Of a DNA stretch of 37,238 bases, positions 25,622 to 31,441 are shown in pieces. The position numbers and the translations under genes were made by a program. The notes beneath the pieces are model-generated. The model saw nothing but the letters and a program-made list of their open reading frames with translations, was not told where the DNA came from and did no database searches. This DNA comes from a virus: the IMG/VR virus record IMGVR_UViG_3300044846_000543, positions 1-37,238 of that record; one strand, 5' to 3'. Positions within the stretch are counted from its first letter, which is position 1, and each line of letters begins with the position of its first letter.

Positions 25622-25775
25622 GGGTAAACCCTTACTGGTAAACCATACCCTTACGTACTAACCCTTAAGGGTAAACCCCTAGGTAGAAACCCTGGTTAGG
25701 GTAAACCCTACTGTATGTCGGTCCAGTACTGTATGCCCATCCAGCTCCTGGGGTAAACCCTAATAGGGTAAACCC
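25622..25775. repeat. Five GGGTAAACCC inverted-repeat elements
   Basis: Perfect 10-mers GGGTAAACCC (arms GGGT/ACCC around AA) lie at 25622-25631, 25669-25678, 25699-25708, 25751-25760 and 25766-25775, with degenerate copies between (e.g. GGTAAACCA at 25637). Repeated short sites near the genome's main divergence point resemble iterons of a replication origin or an operator array. A sixth perfect copy, inverted, lies at 29486-29495. Confidence 0.85.
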
Positions 25776-25788
25776 TTGGTCCTGAGGT

Positions 25789-25805
25789 TATGCATTTTTT
25801 GCATA
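25789..25805. repeat. Inverted repeat TATGCA-N5-TGCATA
   Basis: A perfect 6-bp inverted repeat around TTTTT, directly after the last GGGTAAACCC element. It may be a dimeric operator or part of an AT-rich origin segment. The T-run is inside the loop and not after the stem, so it is not a terminator. Confidence 0.55.
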
Positions 25806-25982
25806 GTTTGTCTCAGATGCGCAAAGGGATTATGTAGAGGGATGTCTAAAGGGTTTCTAAATGTTTGTTTAATGCATATCTAACCTAATGCTCTAACCCT
25901 TGCCATCCCTATGTAATCCTCTTGTATATCCCCTATATAAAGAGAAGCCTTTGTTATGGGTTATCCCTTCTTTTCTTTTCTT

Positions 25983-26002
25983 AATTGTAGCTACAAAATC
26001 AA
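25983..26002. promoter_or_regulatory. Operator-like site, copy 1 (TTGTAGCTACAA)
   Basis: The 20-mer AATTGTAGCTACAAAATCAA contains the perfect 12-bp palindrome TTGTAGCTACAA (25985-25996). It matches the site at 30380-30399 at 19 of 20 positions. One copy lies upstream of the early operon, the other directly upstream of a ribbon-helix-helix regulator gene. A shared DNA-binding protein is the likely reader. Confidence 0.65.
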
Positions 26003-26077
26003 ACTGAATACTCAGGTTCTAAGGGTAACTACTCATAGGGTTTTGGAGCTATCAATGGAATCAATGACTTACGAGAC

Positions 26078-26105
26078 TTGGCACGATTCTTTCGTGCTAT
26101 ATATG
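26078..26105 (+). promoter_or_regulatory. Sigma70-like early promoter with internal operator
   Basis: TTGGCA (26078-26083, 5/6 to the -35 consensus) is spaced 16 bp from TATATG (26100-26105). Between and overlapping them lies a perfect inverted repeat GCACGA-TTCTT-TCGTGC (26081-26097). A dimeric repressor bound there would block polymerase. The predicted start near 26112 precedes the 31-aa ORF and the whole early operon. Confidence 0.6.
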
Positions 26106-26157
26106 TGAGAGGGTAGATTTTTAGCCTCTCTTTCATCAACTCTTAATAGGCTTACAT

Positions 26158-26253
26158 ATGAACGATAACCACAAAGACATCCTAACCGCCATCTTGGTAG
26201 GTCTAACCCTCTGTGCGGGTTTGCTTGCTTACTTTGATATTCTCACTAAATAA
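26158..26253 (+). CDS. 31-aa membrane peptide, first gene of early operon
   Basis: A short ORF beginning MNDNHKDILTAILVGLTLCA and ending GLLAYFDILTK. It has one hydrophobic helix flanked by polar ends, so a single-span inner-membrane peptide. The start follows the TAATAGGC(T/G)TACA leader seen before other early genes, with AGG about 7 bases upstream. Function unknown; a superinfection-exclusion or host-takeover role is conceivable, as for other early membrane peptides. Confidence 0.55.
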   Translation: MNDNHKDILTAILVGLTLCAGLLAYFDILTK

Positions 26254-26288
26254 TCTTTTTCTTTTCTTTTTTAATAGGCGTACACAAA

Positions 26289-26780
26289 ATGACTTACACA
26301 ATCAAAAACCTTAAGACTTGGAACACATGGGATGGAGGAGGCTACTCATGCACTCTCTACTGTGATGGCGAGAAGATCGCCTTAGTTCTTAATGAAGGCA
26401 TGGGAGGCGAAACCCGAATAATGACTTTAGATGTCAACTCTCCCAAAGTAGAAATCGATGGCTATTATGATAAAGAGGCAGATATACAGTTTCGCCAATG
26501 GGTTACCCCTAATTATGCGAAGCTTGATGCATTCTGCAAAACCCTTCCAAAATGGGATTGTTTAGGCGAGATGATGCATATGGATGCAGCCCTATACATT
26601 GAAGAATTAATTAGCGAAACCAATTATCAAAAGAAGCTAAATAATGCAAAGAAGAGAGGTACACCATTTAAAGTAGAAGGAGATGATAAATACACATTTA
26701 GTGTATTAAACACATTAGATCAAAAGGTAGTTATTAACTATCTTGAAAAGAATCACCCCAATAAATATCAATTAATCTAA
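26289..26780 (+). CDS. Early hypothetical protein, 163 aa
   Basis: Unrecognised. It has a strand-rich N-terminal half (TYTIKNLKTWNTWDGGGYSC, then TLYCDGEKIALVLNEGMGG) and a helical Lys/Asn-rich C-terminal half. It starts after the shared TTTAATAGGCGTACA leader. Codon use is AT-rich like the rest of the early block. It may act early on host functions; nothing in the sequence says how. Confidence 0.65.
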   Translation: MTYTIKNLKTWNTWDGGGYSCTLYCDGEKIALVLNEGMGGETRIMTLDVNSPKVEIDGYYDKEADIQFRQWVTPNYAKLDAFCKTLPKWDCLGEMMHMDAALYIEELISETNYQKKLNNAKKRGTPFKVEGDDKYTFSVLNTLDQKVVINYLEKNHPNKYQLI

Positions 26781-26792
26781 AAGGCGTACATC

Positions 26793-26990
26793 ATGGAAAA
26801 ACTAACTATTACCATCCAAATAGATAAAGCATACGGAGGATTTCTTTTCTATCCAATATGCGAGAAGGCTAAAACATTTGCAAAGCTTACCAAAACCAAA
26901 ACCTTATCATATGATGCAATCAAGCATATTAAAGAATTAGGTTATGAGGTAGTTTCTAAAGATCTGAGTTATGAGGTAGATGCAATATGA
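26793..26990 (+). CDS. Early hypothetical protein, 65 aa
   Basis: A 65-residue basic alpha/beta protein (MEKLTITIQIDKAYGGFLFY, then LSYDAIKHIKELGYEVVSKD). The leader AAAGGCGTACATC upstream is another copy of the early-gene leader. The stop overlaps the next start (ATGA). Function unknown. Confidence 0.6.
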   Translation: MEKLTITIQIDKAYGGFLFYPICEKAKTFAKLTKTKTLSYDAIKHIKELGYEVVSKDLSYEVDAI

Positions 26991-27247
26991 CTAAACCTAA
27001 ACAACATCCAAAGCTTTTAAATGAATTTATGCTTTATGAAGGATTAGAAGAGATTAATGCGGTTTTTGGGATATTAATCGCATTTAGGGCATATATTAAA
27101 AGTGATACCTTCCATAAATATCATGCAGAAATGGTACTTGATTCAATTACACAATTATTAGGTAGTGGCACACAAATAATAGAAGAGTGGATGCAAATTG
27201 AAGATGTAGCAGAAACTGAAGAGGAGAATAAAAATGTGGAAGGCTAA
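26987..27247 (+). CDS. Early hypothetical protein, 86 aa
   Basis: An 86-residue, largely helical protein (LLNEFMLYEGLEEINAVFGI, YHAEMVLDSITQLLGSG) with an acidic C-terminus (EDVAETEEENKN). It starts at a 4-base overlap with the previous gene and overlaps the next by 14 bases. Unrecognised. Confidence 0.6.
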   Translation: MTKPKQHPKLLNEFMLYEGLEEINAVFGILIAFRAYIKSDTFHKYHAEMVLDSITQLLGSGTQIIEEWMQIEDVAETEEENKNVEG

Positions 27248-27467
27248 ATTAGACTCTTGGAATTTCTCTTTTGAGGCATACCATGAAGAGGAAATGCTTT
27301 GCATTGAGCATTTAAAGCTTGGATTAAATAATCATGCAAAACAATATAATCTTGAAAAAGACTGGTGGCATGAATATGCAGGAGATATTTATACAGTTGA
27401 AATCAACTTGGGAACACCTTCATTCAATTCATGTTACAGAGACAATGAATTGATTCCAAATAAATAA
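27234..27467 (+). CDS. Early hypothetical protein, 77 aa
   Basis: A 77-residue protein rich in Trp, His and Tyr (MWKAKLDSWNFSFEAYHEEE, then EKDWWHEYAGDIYTVEINLG). Its start lies within the end of the upstream gene after a GAGGAG site. No known family. Gene spacing indicates the same transcript. Confidence 0.6.
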   Translation: MWKAKLDSWNFSFEAYHEEEMLCIEHLKLGLNNHAKQYNLEKDWWHEYAGDIYTVEINLGTPSFNSCYRDNELIPNK

Positions 27468-27489
27468 ACAACATTTAATAGGCGTGAAT

Positions 27490-28248
27490 ATGTATAACCC
27501 TTACAAATCAATCATTAAAAAAGATGGCTTGATCTATAAAAAGCTTTTGGGAACCGCATCAACGAAGACAATTAAAGGGGAGAAGATGGGTTTCCTAACC
27601 GCTATCCTCTACCTAACCCCTAACGATGATCTATGCCCCCTTGCAAAGCTTGCAGGATGCATGGAAGGATGCCTCTACACATCAGGAAGAGGCGCATTTA
27701 ATAGCGTGCAGCAGGCGAGAAAATCAAAAACTGAGTTTTGGTACACACAACAAAAAAGCTTTTTGTTTTCTCTTTGTGCAGATATTTGGACATTGAGAGA
27801 AAAGGCACAAAAGAATAATCAGAAACTATTAGTGCGACTAAATGGCACCAGCGATATTGCTTGGGAAAATTTTGAGATTATTCCAAATAGGACAATATTT
27901 AGTTTATTTCCTGATGTCCAATTCTATGATTACACAAAGCATCCCTCTAGAAAATTGGAAGGCAAAACTGTAGGCAATTATGATCTAACCTTTTCATTCT
28001 CAAGCATTACCCCAAAGCCAATATCTATAAAGGGATTGACTAACCCGAATAATTCCAGAGTGGCGGTAGTCTTTCAAAAGAAGGAAGATATTCCCTCAAG
28101 CTTTAGATCTTGGGAGGTTATTGATGGGGATGATTCTGATGTAAGACATATTGAGCCGAAAAATGTAGTTGTGGCTTTATATGCTAAAGGTAAGGCTAAA
28201 AAGGATCAATCGGGTTTTGTTCAAATTAAAGGGGTTCATTATGAATAA
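27490..28248 (+). CDS. GP88-family phage protein (possible Fe-S/radical-SAM-like)
   Basis: A 252-residue protein matching the phage 'Gene product 88' (GP88) pattern: MGFLTAILYLTPNDDLCPLA, KLAGCMEGCLYTSGRGAFNS, KLLVRLNGTSDIAWE, FPDVQFYDYTKHPSR and YDLTFSFSS. Three cysteines (C49, C57, C61) form a possible cluster site at the N-side of what looks like an alpha/beta barrel. The role is not established; an iron-sulfur enzyme is inference. ATG 27490 is preferred over an upstream GTG because the GTG lies inside the AGGCGTGA leader. It is the only recognised gene of the early operon. Confidence 0.75.
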   Translation: MYNPYKSIIKKDGLIYKKLLGTASTKTIKGEKMGFLTAILYLTPNDDLCPLAKLAGCMEGCLYTSGRGAFNSVQQARKSKTEFWYTQQKSFLFSLCADIWTLREKAQKNNQKLLVRLNGTSDIAWENFEIIPNRTIFSLFPDVQFYDYTKHPSRKLEGKTVGNYDLTFSFSSITPKPISIKGLTNPNNSRVAVVFQKKEDIPSSFRSWEVIDGDDSDVRHIEPKNVVVALYAKGKAKKDQSGFVQIKGVHYE

Positions 28249-28435
28249 GTTTTCACATATTAAAGATTTCTTTACTGATGATATTGGCGCAGGGAATATT
28301 TTGGATGTATTTACATTACAAGATGGATCTGTCATCGTAATAAATGATGAATATCTAGGTCACTATAAATCAATTGATGATTTTGATGGTGGAGAAGATC
28401 AATTAAATGGTTTTTATTTAAAGGGTTCAAAATGA
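28241..28435 (+). CDS. Early hypothetical protein, 64 aa
   Basis: Start chosen at ATG 28241 (AAAGGGG site; 8-base overlap with the GP88 gene); a longer upstream frame would read through GP88. The product MNKFSHIKDFFTDDIGAGNI then LDVFTLQDGSVIVINDEYLG is an acidic, beta-rich small protein. Unrecognised. Confidence 0.6.
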   Translation: MNKFSHIKDFFTDDIGAGNILDVFTLQDGSVIVINDEYLGHYKSIDDFDGGEDQLNGFYLKGSK

Positions 28436-28623
28436 ATAACATTAGATACTTAAGAGATTACCTTGCAGATATGTATATTGAAATGGAATCAAATTCTTTT
28501 ACTGTAGAGATATTCTCAGAATATTATGGTTTAGATGAAGAGGATGGAGAAAACCTTTTAAAACTGGCAAAGAAATGTTATGAGCAAAGAGTAGATTTTT
28601 TAACAGATATTGAGGAGAAATAA
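28432..28623 (+). CDS. Early hypothetical protein, 63 aa
   Basis: A 63-residue acidic helical protein (MNNIRYLRDYLADMYIEMES, then YYGLDEEDGENLLKLAKKC). ATGA overlap with the previous gene. Its layout resembles a small phage inhibitor or adaptor; no family is known to me. Confidence 0.58.
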   Translation: MNNIRYLRDYLADMYIEMESNSFTVEIFSEYYGLDEEDGENLLKLAKKCYEQRVDFLTDIEEK

Positions 28624-28625
28624 AA

Positions 28626-28796
28626 ATGCACGATATTAAAGAACAAATTAACATTATCTGGGAAGCTTTATGTGCTTACAGAGAGGATTTAATCCCCGAA
28701 GGAGATGAGCAATTTGATGAGATTTGGGGTGATATATGTACCGCTATGGCGGTCATTCAAGAAGATCTAGGCGTATCAGAGGAGGTAGACAAATGA
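28626..28796 (+). CDS. Early hypothetical protein, 56 aa
   Basis: A short gene with an AGGAG site 8 bases before ATG 28626 and a TGA that overlaps the next start (ATGA 28793-28796). The product MHDIKEQINIIWEALCAYRE then DLIPEGDEQFDEIWGDICTA is strongly acidic and helical, perhaps a DNA-mimic-like protein. Unrecognised. Confidence 0.65.
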   Translation: MHDIKEQINIIWEALCAYREDLIPEGDEQFDEIWGDICTAMAVIQEDLGVSEEVDK

Positions 28797-29044
28797 TGAA
28801 GGCATGGCATTACATGACTAACGAAGATGTCAGAAACCTAGCGGAGCAAGCCCTAGATGAAGCTTGCAAGCACATCCAAGATATCATTGGGGTACACAGT
28901 GGAGATGTGGCAGGGATCTACTTCTCTGGCAACAATAAGGATGCCATAGAGGCGGTTCTGATGCGTTACATCAACCTAGAATTAAGCTTCAGAGACTCAG
29001 AAATTAAAGAATTATTGGGAGAGAATAATAATGCAGCACAATGA
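28793..29044 (+). CDS. Early hypothetical protein, 83 aa
   Basis: Start at ATG 28793, set by an AGGAGGT site seven bases upstream and the ATGA overlap. An upstream extension with an Arg/Gly-rich stretch belongs to the shadow of the previous gene. The product (TNEDVRNLAEQALDEACKHI, DAIEAVLMRYINLELSFRDS) is a two-helix protein with no recognised family. Confidence 0.6.
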   Translation: MMKAWHYMTNEDVRNLAEQALDEACKHIQDIIGVHSGDVAGIYFSGNNKDAIEAVLMRYINLELSFRDSEIKELLGENNNAAQ

Positions 29045-29216
29045 AATGGGACAAATGAAGGGGGCTATTGGGGTTTTATTATTGGATGCCTCTGATATGT
29101 ATGAGGTAATAGATGAGGGTGATTGTGTATATTGGGTTCAATCTTTAGACGATCCTGATTCAAAACCTCTCTGTATTTCACCCTCTCAGTTTTGGCAATT
29201 ATTACCTTCTCTTTGA
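29031..29216 (+). CDS. Early hypothetical protein, 61 aa
   Basis: A 61-residue acidic protein (GAIGVLLLDASDMYEVIDEG, then DCVYWVQSLDDPDSKPLCIS). It starts 14 bases inside the previous gene after a GGGAG site and is the last gene of the early operon, just before a hairpin terminator. Function unknown. Confidence 0.58.
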   Translation: MQHNEMGQMKGAIGVLLLDASDMYEVIDEGDCVYWVQSLDDPDSKPLCISPSQFWQLLPSL

Positions 29217-29228
29217 TTAGGTGATCCA

Positions 29229-29256
29229 CAAAAAGGGGCTAAAAACCCCTTTCTTT
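29229..29256 (+). terminator. Hairpin terminator closing the early operon
   Basis: AAAGGGG, a 7-nt loop (CTAAAAA) and CCCCTTT, followed by a T-rich tail. The opposite strand also ends in T5 after the stem, so it could stop transcripts from both sides. It lies just after the last rightward early gene and before a long non-coding stretch. Confidence 0.72.
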
Positions 29257-29590
29257 GGGTTTCTTAAGTTAGTTGGCGCTTACTTCATGGGATCAATGAT
29301 TTAAGACATTTTTTGTAGTTGATGCATACCTACCATTGAAAAACGAAAAAGTAAGCTAAAAAAGCCCTTAAAATTGATTTTAGGCACAATCTGGGCCATG
29401 ACTCACGCACCAGTTTTTGCTGCTAAGTTAGTGAGTGCTAACTAACATCGATGATGTAAGTGAGTGCTAACTTACAAAATACTAAGGGTTTACCCTAATC
29501 GAGGACCATTTTACAAAAAAGTGGCATTTACTTTTTAGAAAGTCAAGTTAACCAATTTTTGAAAGTTCAAAGTTTTTGAAACTTTTGGAA
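29257..29590. promoter_or_regulatory. Non-coding stretch with twin operator-like repeats
   Basis: Between two convergent operons; no convincing gene. The 13-mer AGTGAGTGCTAAC occurs at 29430-29442 and 29459-29471, each inside its own inverted repeat: AGTTAG/CTAACT at 29426-29443 and GTAAGT/ACTTAC at 29456-29475. Between them is ACATCGATGATGT, also symmetric. Spacing of 29 bp is close to three helical turns. A GGGTTTACCC element follows at 29486. Upstream are AT-rich inverted repeats (around 29365-29395). Confidence 0.6.
29486..29495 (-). promoter_or_regulatory. Sixth GGGTAAACCC element (inverted)
   Basis: The plus strand reads GGGTTTACCC, the exact reverse complement of the five elements at 25.6-25.8 kb. 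It is followed by TAATCGAG. A related AGGGACTTACCCTAATC occurs in the small gap near 31430-31447. Isolated copies suggest a protein-binding site and not only a replication iteron. Confidence 0.6.
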
Positions 29591-29875
29591 TTAGAAAGCA
29601 TTTTTATTTTCAGCCCTGGTAGACAAAAGTCTCATTATTGTGATGTTCAGGGCTTCAATCTGATCCATCTTTTTTATGTGCCACATACGTCTCTGCCCAT
29701 GCCATCCTAGGGTTGGATTTGTATGGCAATCTTTGCACAGGGCTATGCAGGTGTACTGAAGCCCTTGCTTGTAGTGGTGAGCTTCTGATGGTCCTGACGC
29801 ATCACATACTGAACAAGGAAGTGACTTGACCAAAGCTAGGTGCAGTCTTTCCTTTGCGTTCAGCTTATTGTTCAT
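29591..29875 (-). CDS. HNH-type nuclease / zinc-binding phage protein
   Basis: A 94-residue protein with CSVCDASGPSEAHHYKQG (C21, C24, H33, H34) and LCKDCHTNP (C47, C50, H51), plus WHGQRRMW (H59). This is the layout of small beta-beta-alpha-metal nucleases of the phage recombination/NinG-Ref type. It may cut branched DNA or act in DNA metabolism. It is the last gene of the leftward replication operon and overlaps the previous gene by 4 bases. Confidence 0.7.
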   Translation of the reverse strand: MNNKLNAKERLHLALVKSLPCSVCDASGPSEAHHYKQGLQYTCIALCKDCHTNPTLGWHGQRRMWHIKKMDQIEALNITIMRLLSTRAENKNAF

Positions 29876-30198
29876 TGGGTTGCCCTGACTTCCATTCTGG
29901 CTGAGTACTGGTTAGTTCTCCAGACCTCAATCCTTGCTTGGGCAGCGGTCATAAGCCAGCGATACTTCTCTTCTTTTTCTACGGCAGCTCTTATGCCCTC
30001 TAGCACTTCAATGTATTCCTCATGGGCATAGGCAAAGGTTTCTTGTTTACCCAGAACTTCCGTCCCTGCCTGGCTCATCAGGTGAGCCTTCTTGGACTTG
30101 CGGAACTCCTCCAAGTACAGGCGCTCTGACTTCGCTTGGGCGTACAAGGGTGCGGTGTCGATCAAATACTGAATTGCTTTGTCGGGGCTGCTCTCCAT
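29872..30198 (-). CDS. Conserved-looking helical hypothetical protein
   Basis: A 108-residue all-helical protein (DTAPLYAQAKSERLYLEEFR, then KSKKAHLM; later YIEVLEGIRAAVEKEEKYRW). I recognise the LIDTAPxYAxAKxxRxYLEEFRKSKKA block from other phages, without a known function. The start ATG 30198 has a GGAG site 8 bases upstream. Its first 152 bases also encode the tail of the ribbon-helix-helix gene in another frame. Confidence 0.72.
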   Translation of the reverse strand: MESSPDKAIQYLIDTAPLYAQAKSERLYLEEFRKSKKAHLMSQAGTEVLGKQETFAYAHEEYIEVLEGIRAAVEKEEKYRWLMTAAQARIEVWRTNQYSARMEVRATQ

Positions 30199-30373
30199 GA
30201 ATCAATCTCCAATGCTTCTCTGCTAAACGTCTTATTCCTTCGGACAAGGAACCATTCCCTGCCAAGGTCAATGCTTGCTCATGGATAGGCGCTACCCTTG
30301 CTCGGATAGTCCTACCTTCTTCGCTGATCTTCTTGCGACCAGCGCCTTTTCTTGAACCGCCACGTTGTTTCAT
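30047..30373 (-). CDS. Ribbon-helix-helix-like regulator with overprinted tail
   Basis: A 108-residue protein. Residues 1-15 are basic (RGGSRKGAGRKK), then strand RTIRARV (21-27) and helices HEQALTLAGN and SLSEGIRRLAEKHW, a ribbon-helix-helix pattern. Residues ~59-108 overlap the next gene and look unconstrained (Pro/Gly/Arg-rich). No Shine-Dalgarno precedes the ATG. Instead TATAAT lies 7 bases upstream, so the transcript may be leaderless. The TAGCTACAA site spans this promoter, suggesting autoregulation. Confidence 0.7.
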   Translation of the reverse strand: MKQRGGSRKGAGRKKISEEGRTIRARVAPIHEQALTLAGNGSLSEGIRRLAEKHWRLIHGEQPRQSNSVFDRHRTLVRPSEVRAPVLGGVPQVQEGSPDEPGRDGSSG

Positions 30374-30379
30374 GGCTTG

Positions 30380-30399
30380 AATTATAGCTACAAAATCAA
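30380..30399. promoter_or_regulatory. Operator-like site, copy 2, with leaderless promoter
   Basis: AATTATAGCTACAAAATCAA matches the 25983-26002 site at 19/20. On the minus strand it contains TATAAT (30386-30381), placing the start of transcription at or next to the ATG at 30373. No convincing -35 was found, so activation or a weak promoter is likely. It overlaps the stop codon of the upstream methyltransferase gene. Confidence 0.6.
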
Positions 30400-30908
30400 T
30401 TCTTTATGGCTTTTAGTACAAACCTAATGTCATCATCCTCTTCTTGAAAGACAGTTTTAAAGTCTGCTTTGTAGATATTTCTGAAGTCGGACATAGGTGT
30501 TCTGCCTACCTGACGCTTGTACTCATCTTGGGATAGAAATACAAGTTGTTCGAGTTGCATGATTCTTGTATGGCTTGGATCGCCATAAGCCCAGACTGAG
30601 TTTCTTGATGGACAAGTCGCAAGGAAGTGACCATTTGGCTTAAGAAGTCTCCAGAATTCTGAGAACTGAGCAAAGAATAGTTTGTAGTCCCCCTGTTGAC
30701 CAAGATGTTCTAGCACCTGATAAGCATGAATTTCATCAAACTCATTATCTTTAAATGGCAAAGGTAGACTCATCAAGTCCCAATAAACGTCAGGATTGTG
30801 GTCAGCGTTGTAATCCAAGGTAGTTAAGTTATCAAAGGTTGGCGTTCCATCTACAGCCATTTTTTTGATGTGATTAGATCCGCAACCAATTAAAAGTTCT
30901 TTTTTCAT
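30396..30908 (-). CDS. Class I SAM-dependent methyltransferase
   Basis: A 170-residue protein from ATG 30908, two bases after the previous stop. It has motif I LLIGCGSN, an acidic residue after strand 2 (TTLDYNADHNPDVYWDL), a LPFKDNEFDEIHAYQVLEHL block (motifs III-IV region) and FWRLLKPNGHFLATCPS (motif VI-like). The fold is Methyltransf_11/25-like. The substrate cannot be told; small molecule, sugar or nucleic acid are all possible. It is separate from the C5 DNA methyltransferase two kilobases away. Confidence 0.82.
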   Translation of the reverse strand: MKKELLIGCGSNHIKKMAVDGTPTFDNLTTLDYNADHNPDVYWDLMSLPLPFKDNEFDEIHAYQVLEHLGQQGDYKLFFAQFSEFWRLLKPNGHFLATCPSRNSVWAYGDPSHTRIMQLEQLVFLSQDEYKRQVGRTPMSDFRNIYKADFKTVFQEEDDDIRFVLKAIKN

Positions 30909-30910
30909 GT

Positions 30911-31144
30911 TTAAGGCAATGGAAATGTTTTCATGTTGCGTACAAAACAAGCAAAGGATTCAGCAGTAGTGCCAAAGGCTTTCATCTTGTCAAACTCTTT
31001 GGCTACCTCATCAAGTACTTGGTTTCTTTGGGATGGAGAGACAAACACCTCAAAATGGTAAGGCTGACCCTTAATCAAGTTTTCATGCTCAATCCGATCA
31101 AACTCATCATCTTCATCTGTTTTCATGCTTGTTACTTCAGTCAT
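30911..31144 (-). CDS. Hypothetical protein, 77 aa
   Basis: A 77-residue acidic protein with an HFEVFVSPSQRNQVLDEVAK segment and FACFVRNMKTF end. It overlaps the upstream gene by 4 bases. No family recognised; it is part of the replication and regulation operon. Confidence 0.58.
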   Translation of the reverse strand: MTEVTSMKTDEDDEFDRIEHENLIKGQPYHFEVFVSPSQRNQVLDEVAKEFDKMKAFGTTAESFACFVRNMKTFPLP

Positions 31145-31377
31145 ACGTCTTCAGTTTTGTAGTTCAACTTGTGGCTCTGGAACCGCATGGCTCCTTCCAT
31201 TTCTAACTCTTTAAACTGCTCATCAGAGATAAGGCCAACAACATTGCGTCCCTCAAACCAAATCTCTTTGATTGATTCGTTGTATGTTGTCTCGCCATCA
31301 AACTCATATTCGTAAACAACTGTCACTACTTCGCTACCTGCTCCAGTAGTTGTGTCAAATTCCCAAGTGCTTTCCAT
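31141..31377 (-). CDS. Hypothetical protein, 78 aa
   Basis: A 78-residue acidic, beta-rich protein (SEVVTVVYEYEFDGETTYNE, then IKEIWFEGRNVVGLISDEQF). Unrecognised. It starts after a 64-base gap behind RusA containing a TAGGGACTTACCCTAATC element, so a regulatory site may sit just upstream of it. Confidence 0.58.
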   Translation of the reverse strand: MESTWEFDTTTGAGSEVVTVVYEYEFDGETTYNESIKEIWFEGRNVVGLISDEQFKELEMEGAMRFQSHKLNYKTEDV

Positions 31378-31441
31378 GATTTACTCCTGTTTAAAAGCTT
31401 TATTTTCTATATTTTTACGTTGTTGAACATAGGGACTTACC

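Larger units (their letters stand above)
25458..26157. promoter_or_regulatory. Central non-coding control region between divergent arms
   Basis: About 700 bases without a convincing gene, between the leftward late operon and the rightward early operon. It holds unusual G-runs (GGGGGTGGGTGGGGG near 25532 and an 8-G run near 25617), five GGGTAAACCC elements, an inverted repeat at 25789-25805, a TTGTAGCTACAA palindrome at 25985 and a promoter-operator at 26078-26105. An AT-rich stretch with TATAG and TAGAAT hexamers (25480-25510, minus) could carry the late promoter, but no good -35 was seen. A replication origin is plausible here. Confidence 0.65.

Noticed and set aside
26107-26130. Hairpin GAGAGG...CCTCTC as an early attenuator
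   Set aside because: It starts before the predicted transcript start of the promoter at 26078-26105 and is followed by only three T; too weak to list.
28736-28792. N-terminal Arg/Gly-rich extension of the 83-aa early protein
   Set aside because: It lies within the 56-aa gene, lacks a ribosome site, and the AGGAGGT plus ATGA overlap clearly set the start at 28793.
29397-29444. 15-codon ORF MTHAPVFAAKLVSAN
   Set aside because: Very short, no ribosome site, and it spans the twin operator repeats; chance is the best explanation.
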